Source: an uncultured Prevotellaceae bacterium (lineage in GTDB: Bacteria; Bacteroidota; Bacteroidia; Bacteroidales; Bacteroidaceae). Taken from it: 49,747 nucleotides of DNA. The translations under genes and the position numbers were made by a program. Each line of letters starts with the position of its first letter. Within the stretch, counting starts at the first letter, position 1. The notes beneath the pieces were generated by a model. The model saw nothing but the letters and a program-made list of their open reading frames with translations. It did no database searches and was not told where the DNA came from. The stretch lies in contig CAMVIM010000009.1 of assembly GCA_947167515.1 (NCBI GenBank), positions 72,522 to 122,268 on the forward strand. The letters run 5' to 3'. Of the stretch, positions 47,092 through 49,747 are shown piece after piece.

Positions 47092-49353
47092 CTATCGTCC
47101 GCCGGCAGGAAGGAACTTCAGCCAGAAGTTCTCCATGGTCTTTCGCAGATGCCAGGTGGTTCCTTCGCCCTCGCTGATGCTGTGCGAGCGCATGGGATAG
47201 GCCACTTGGTAGAACATCTTGCCCTCTTCGATGAGTTTGTTCACCAGCCGTTCGCAGTTCTGGTAGTGCACGTTGTCGTCGCCAGTGCCGTGGATGAGCA
47301 GCAGATTTCCCTCCAGTCCGTCGGCCCAGTTGATGGGCGAGCCGTTCTCATAGCCCTCGGGATTGTTCTGCGGAGTGTTCATGTAGCGTTCCTGATAGAT
47401 GGTGTCGTAGAGGCGTTGGTCGGCCACGAAAGCCACGGCAATGCCTGTCTTGAACACTTTGGGATAGCGGAACATGCAGTTGAGCGTCTGGCTCCCACCG
47501 CCGCTCCAGCCTGTGATGCCGATACGCTCGGTGTCGATGAAGGGGAACTGGTGTGCCAGGTCGAGAATGCCTCGTGCCTGGTCTTCGCTGGCAAAAGTGC
47601 CCACCTCGCCGTAGATGCACTTGCGCCATTCGCGTCCACGTGGAGCTGCCGCACCGCGATTGTCAATGCTCACGATGATGTAGCCGAGGCTGGCCAGATA
47701 CTGGTGCCATGTGCTGCCCGACCATACGTCTTGCACGGTGGAGCTGGCTGGCTCTCCATACACATCGATGATGACAGGGTATTTTTTGCTGGCATCGAAA
47801 TTGAAGGGCTTAATCATCCAGGCATCCAGCATCAACTCGCCCGACTTCACCTTCACGAATTCCTTGGGGTGTATGCCGAGTGTGTCAAACTCCTGCTGTG
47901 CCTGGCTGTTGTCCACGAGTGCTCTCACCGTCTTGCCCGATGGGAAAGACTGCATGTCGGTCTGTGGCACGGTGCGGGCATTGCTGAAAGTGTGAACCGC
48001 CCATGTGCAGGTGGGCGACATGTTGTAATGGTGTTGACCCTTCTGGTTGGCATCACTGACGAGTTCACATTGGCCATTTCCGAAAAGTTTGGCTCTGTAC
48101 AAATAGCGTTGTGTGGCATTGTCGGGCGATGCGATGAAGTATATGTAGCCGCTCTGCTCATTCAAGCCCACTTGCTCTATCACATCAAAGTTCCCCTTGG
48201 TGATGAGCGTCATCTGCTTGCCATCGGCGCTGACACGATAGAGGTGCCTCCAACCGTCACGCTCGCTCATCCATGTGAAGAACTTATTGTCTTTCAGCCA
48301 CGTCACGTCATCGTTGGTCTCCAACCAGGTTACGTCACTGTCTTCGAAGATGTTCCTCAAATCGTTCTTTCCAATGGTGGCTGTCCACACTTTGTTGGTG
48401 TGCTGTGGACGATCCATCTGCTGAATGAACAGCCGATTCGTGCCTGGTATGAACTCCATGCGCGGCAGGTAGTTGTTGCGCTCGTCGCCAGGGATGGGCA
48501 ACCAGGTGGTCATGCCTCCTTCTGCCCGCACATAGCCAATCTTTACGGCACTGTTGGTGGTGCCTGCCTTGGGGTAGGGAAAGTGCTGCACGGTGGGGTA
48601 GATGCTATCTACGTTGTTGATGATGTCGAACCAACCTGTACCGCTCGTGTTGCTCTGCCAATAGGCAATGTACTGCCCATCGCCGCTCCAGCGGAAGCCG
48701 TCGCGACAGTCAAACTCTTCCTCATACACCCAGTCAAACGTGCCGTTCACGATGGTGTCGTTGCCGTCCGTTGTAAGGGCTTGGTAGGTCTTGGTGGTCA
48801 GATCCTCCACGTAGATGTTGTTTTTGCTCACGTATGCTACCTTGTTGGCATCAGGTGAAAACTTGGCAAACATCAGGCTGCTCTCGGGTAATCCCTTGCC
48901 CAATTGATACAACTCTCCGCTCTTGCGGTTCAGCACCCAATAGTCACCTCGGGTGTGATACCGCCACACTTTCTTTGTGTCTGTGAAAAGCAACACTTTC
49001 TCTTGGTCATCGCTGAAAATGATGTCCATCACGGGCTTTTGGTCAAAGAAACATGTACCATTCTCTTTGTCCACAATGAGTTGTTCCGATGGAATCAGCA
49101 CCGTCTTGCTTTCATCTTTGGCTGAGTACATTGCAACTTCTGGCTTGCTCGTCTCTTCATTCCAATCCACCTGCAGGTAGTGCTCACCGTCTGGCATCCA
49201 TTCAATGTGCTTGGCATACCTCGTGTGTACAATGGAACCAAAAGCTCTTGACTGCAACATCTTTGCGGTGTTAGTCGGCTGTTGGGCAAAGACTTCTTCC
49301 GTACACATTATTAATATATATATAAGAAGAAGCGGCTTGAATAAGTTTCTCAT
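47092..49353 (-). CDS. Secreted S9-family dipeptidyl peptidase (DPP IV type)
   Basis: 753 residues with a signal peptide (MRNLFKPLLLIYILIMCTEE, cleavage near VFA-Q). An N-terminal beta-propeller (~45-470, DPP IV N-terminal domain: YVEDLTTKTYQALTTDGN, then YEEEFDCRDGFRWSGDGQYI) carries the EE pair that anchors the substrate N-terminus. The alpha/beta-hydrolase domain has the nucleophile in GWSGGGS (about residue 615), the Asp in HGTGDDNVHYQN and the His in MRSHSISEGE. The enzyme removes dipeptides, typically X-Pro, from peptide N-termini in the periplasm or at the surface; Bacteroidales use such enzymes to feed on peptides. Its promoter faces the rRNA operon. Confidence 0.95.
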   Translation of the reverse strand: MRNLFKPLLLIYILIMCTEEVFAQQPTNTAKMLQSRAFGSIVHTRYAKHIEWMPDGEHYLQVDWNEETSKPEVAMYSAKDESKTVLIPSEQLIVDKENGTCFFDQKPVMDIIFSDDQEKVLLFTDTKKVWRYHTRGDYWVLNRKSGELYQLGKGLPESSLMFAKFSPDANKVAYVSKNNIYVEDLTTKTYQALTTDGNDTIVNGTFDWVYEEEFDCRDGFRWSGDGQYIAYWQSNTSGTGWFDIINNVDSIYPTVQHFPYPKAGTTNSAVKIGYVRAEGGMTTWLPIPGDERNNYLPRMEFIPGTNRLFIQQMDRPQHTNKVWTATIGKNDLRNIFEDSDVTWLETNDDVTWLKDNKFFTWMSERDGWRHLYRVSADGKQMTLITKGNFDVIEQVGLNEQSGYIYFIASPDNATQRYLYRAKLFGNGQCELVSDANQKGQHHYNMSPTCTWAVHTFSNARTVPQTDMQSFPSGKTVRALVDNSQAQQEFDTLGIHPKEFVKVKSGELMLDAWMIKPFNFDASKKYPVIIDVYGEPASSTVQDVWSGSTWHQYLASLGYIIVSIDNRGAAAPRGREWRKCIYGEVGTFASEDQARGILDLAHQFPFIDTERIGITGWSGGGSQTLNCMFRYPKVFKTGIAVAFVADQRLYDTIYQERYMNTPQNNPEGYENGSPINWADGLEGNLLLIHGTGDDNVHYQNCERLVNKLIEEGKMFYQVAYPMRSHSISEGEGTTWHLRKTMENFWLKFLPAGGR

Positions 49354-49382
49354 CTGTCTTTAATGCTATAATAAATCCGTTG

Positions 49383-49390
49383 CAAAGATA
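49383..49390 (-). promoter_or_regulatory. -7 box for the S9 peptidase gene
   Basis: On the minus strand TATCTTTG (49383-49390), 29 bp before the ATG at 49353. No clear -33 element. Confidence 0.6.
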
Positions 49391-49491
49391 GGCCTTTTCT
49401 TGCGGAAAGGCACCTTTTTCAGTGTTTATAAATCTTAAAAAGCCTCAAAATGAGGAAAAATTCATTTTTCTCAAAAAAAACCACTCAAAAG

Positions 49492-49523
49492 TTTGGTCGG
49501 TATTCAAAAAGTCCGTACCTTTG
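49492..49523 (+). promoter_or_regulatory. rRNA operon promoter
   Basis: TTTG (49492-49495), 20 bp spacer, TACCTTTG (49516-49523): a perfect Bacteroidetes consensus. Just upstream is an A/T-rich stretch (49440-49490) like an UP element, as expected for an rRNA promoter. Confidence 0.85.
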
Positions 49524-49529
49524 CACTCG

Positions 49530-49738
49530 CTTTCCGAAAGGGAAGCATAAAAAACGCTCTTTGACAGACTGCGAACAGAACAATCAAGACAAGGCAGACA
49601 TGCTAAATCGTCCTCCCGCTGGGAGAAAACGAGAGGCAGTCAAGCTGAAGTCAATTCCTGAATAAAAACAATAGCAATATAAACGAGATAAAGCAGGAAG
49701 CCTGGCCGGTCGGACAGAAGACTATAATTATAATGATT
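49530..49738 (+). promoter_or_regulatory. rRNA leader with boxA antitermination site
   Basis: The leader between the promoter and 16S contains CGCTCTTTGACA (49555-49566), close to the boxA consensus that recruits NusB/S10 to prevent Rho termination. It also contains a CCTCCCGCTGGGAGG-like hairpin region (49610-49625) that may help 16S processing. Confidence 0.75.
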
Positions 49739-49747
49739 ACAGTGAAG
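49739..49747 (+). rRNA. First bases of 16S rRNA (cut by the window edge)
   Basis: The last nine bases, ACAGTGAAG, fit the mature 5' end of Bacteroidetes 16S rRNA, which continues AGTTTGATCC. The call rests on the boxA leader and on this short match. Confidence 0.65.

Noticed and set aside
46843-48858. 671-codon open frame on the plus strand opposite the S9 peptidase and TlpA genes
   Set aside because: It is antisense to two genes with intact catalytic motifs; its translation has no recognisable family and reflects codon bias of the opposite strand.
1-49747. tRNA genes, insertion sequences, prophage or integrative elements
   Set aside because: No cloverleaf, transposase, integrase or phage structural gene could be found by reading both strands.

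Overview
The window looks like a chromosomal segment of a Bacteroidales bacterium, most likely a Prevotella/Segatella-type member of the Prevotellaceae. The reasons are: many intergenic gaps carry the Bacteroidetes -7 box TAnnTTTG, sometimes with a TTTG-like box about 20 bp upstream; ribosome binding sites are AT-rich and lack Shine-Dalgarno sequences; Rho has a very long disordered N-terminus; several secreted proteins end in a GIYII-x-GKKV type tail like type IX secretion sorting tails; there is a SusR-like regulator; and the last ~200 bp form an rRNA leader (boxA CGCTCTTTGACA) that runs to what appears to be the first bases of 16S rRNA.

Layout. 1-2428 (minus): CHASE2 sensor-like membrane protein, a secreted 279-aa protein and a truncated secreted helical-repeat protein, resembling CHASE2/CHAT-type neighbourhoods. 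2661-9562 (plus): DUF4861 protein, an FtsB/DivIC division protein, a small membrane protein, purB, a pseudouridine synthase with a 235-residue YQQRGG-rich tail, and asnS. 9678-17188: two secreted lyase-family proteins (one fused to a beta-helix, one to LamG plus sorting tail) divergent from a membrane-bound propeller/Y_Y_Y/AraC regulator; this is a small polysaccharide locus without SusC/SusD in view. 17189-20673: a PMP-like beta-helix surface protein whose signal peptide is out of frame at an A7 tract, bracketed by ~100-bp inverted repeats and short tandem repeats. 20674-33528: housekeeping and transport genes (DUF4369 lipoprotein, rho, engB, an ABC-F ATPase, a degenerate CbiK-like protein, a FecE/BtuD-like ATPase, a Cys-less HMA protein, manC, a Cys-less TlpA-like lipoprotein, pnp).

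33601-42334 (minus) is the most unusual part. Nine tightly packed genes encode a 978-aa secreted/membrane protein, two small soluble paralogues, three single-pass membrane paralogues and three lipoproteins. The parts are shuffled between genes: a zinc ribbon, a CG[CN]SIY domain, a VW/EGAIG domain and two lipoprotein domains that are separate in two genes but fused in a third. Upstream lies a 22-bp tandem array with 12 exactly phased GTAC cores, apparently inside the transcribed leader. I do not recognise this cluster as a described system.

42735-49353 (minus): MalY/PatB-like C-S lyase, DUF3737 protein and MATE transporter with overlapping genes, a TlpA-type thioredoxin lipoprotein and a secreted S9 dipeptidyl peptidase. 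49354-49747: rRNA promoter and leader.

Two large intergenic hairpins, 21.7 kb apart, have unrelated arms but share 19 of 20 loop nucleotides. This suggests a dispersed element family. No CRISPR array, transposase, integrase or tRNA gene was seen.
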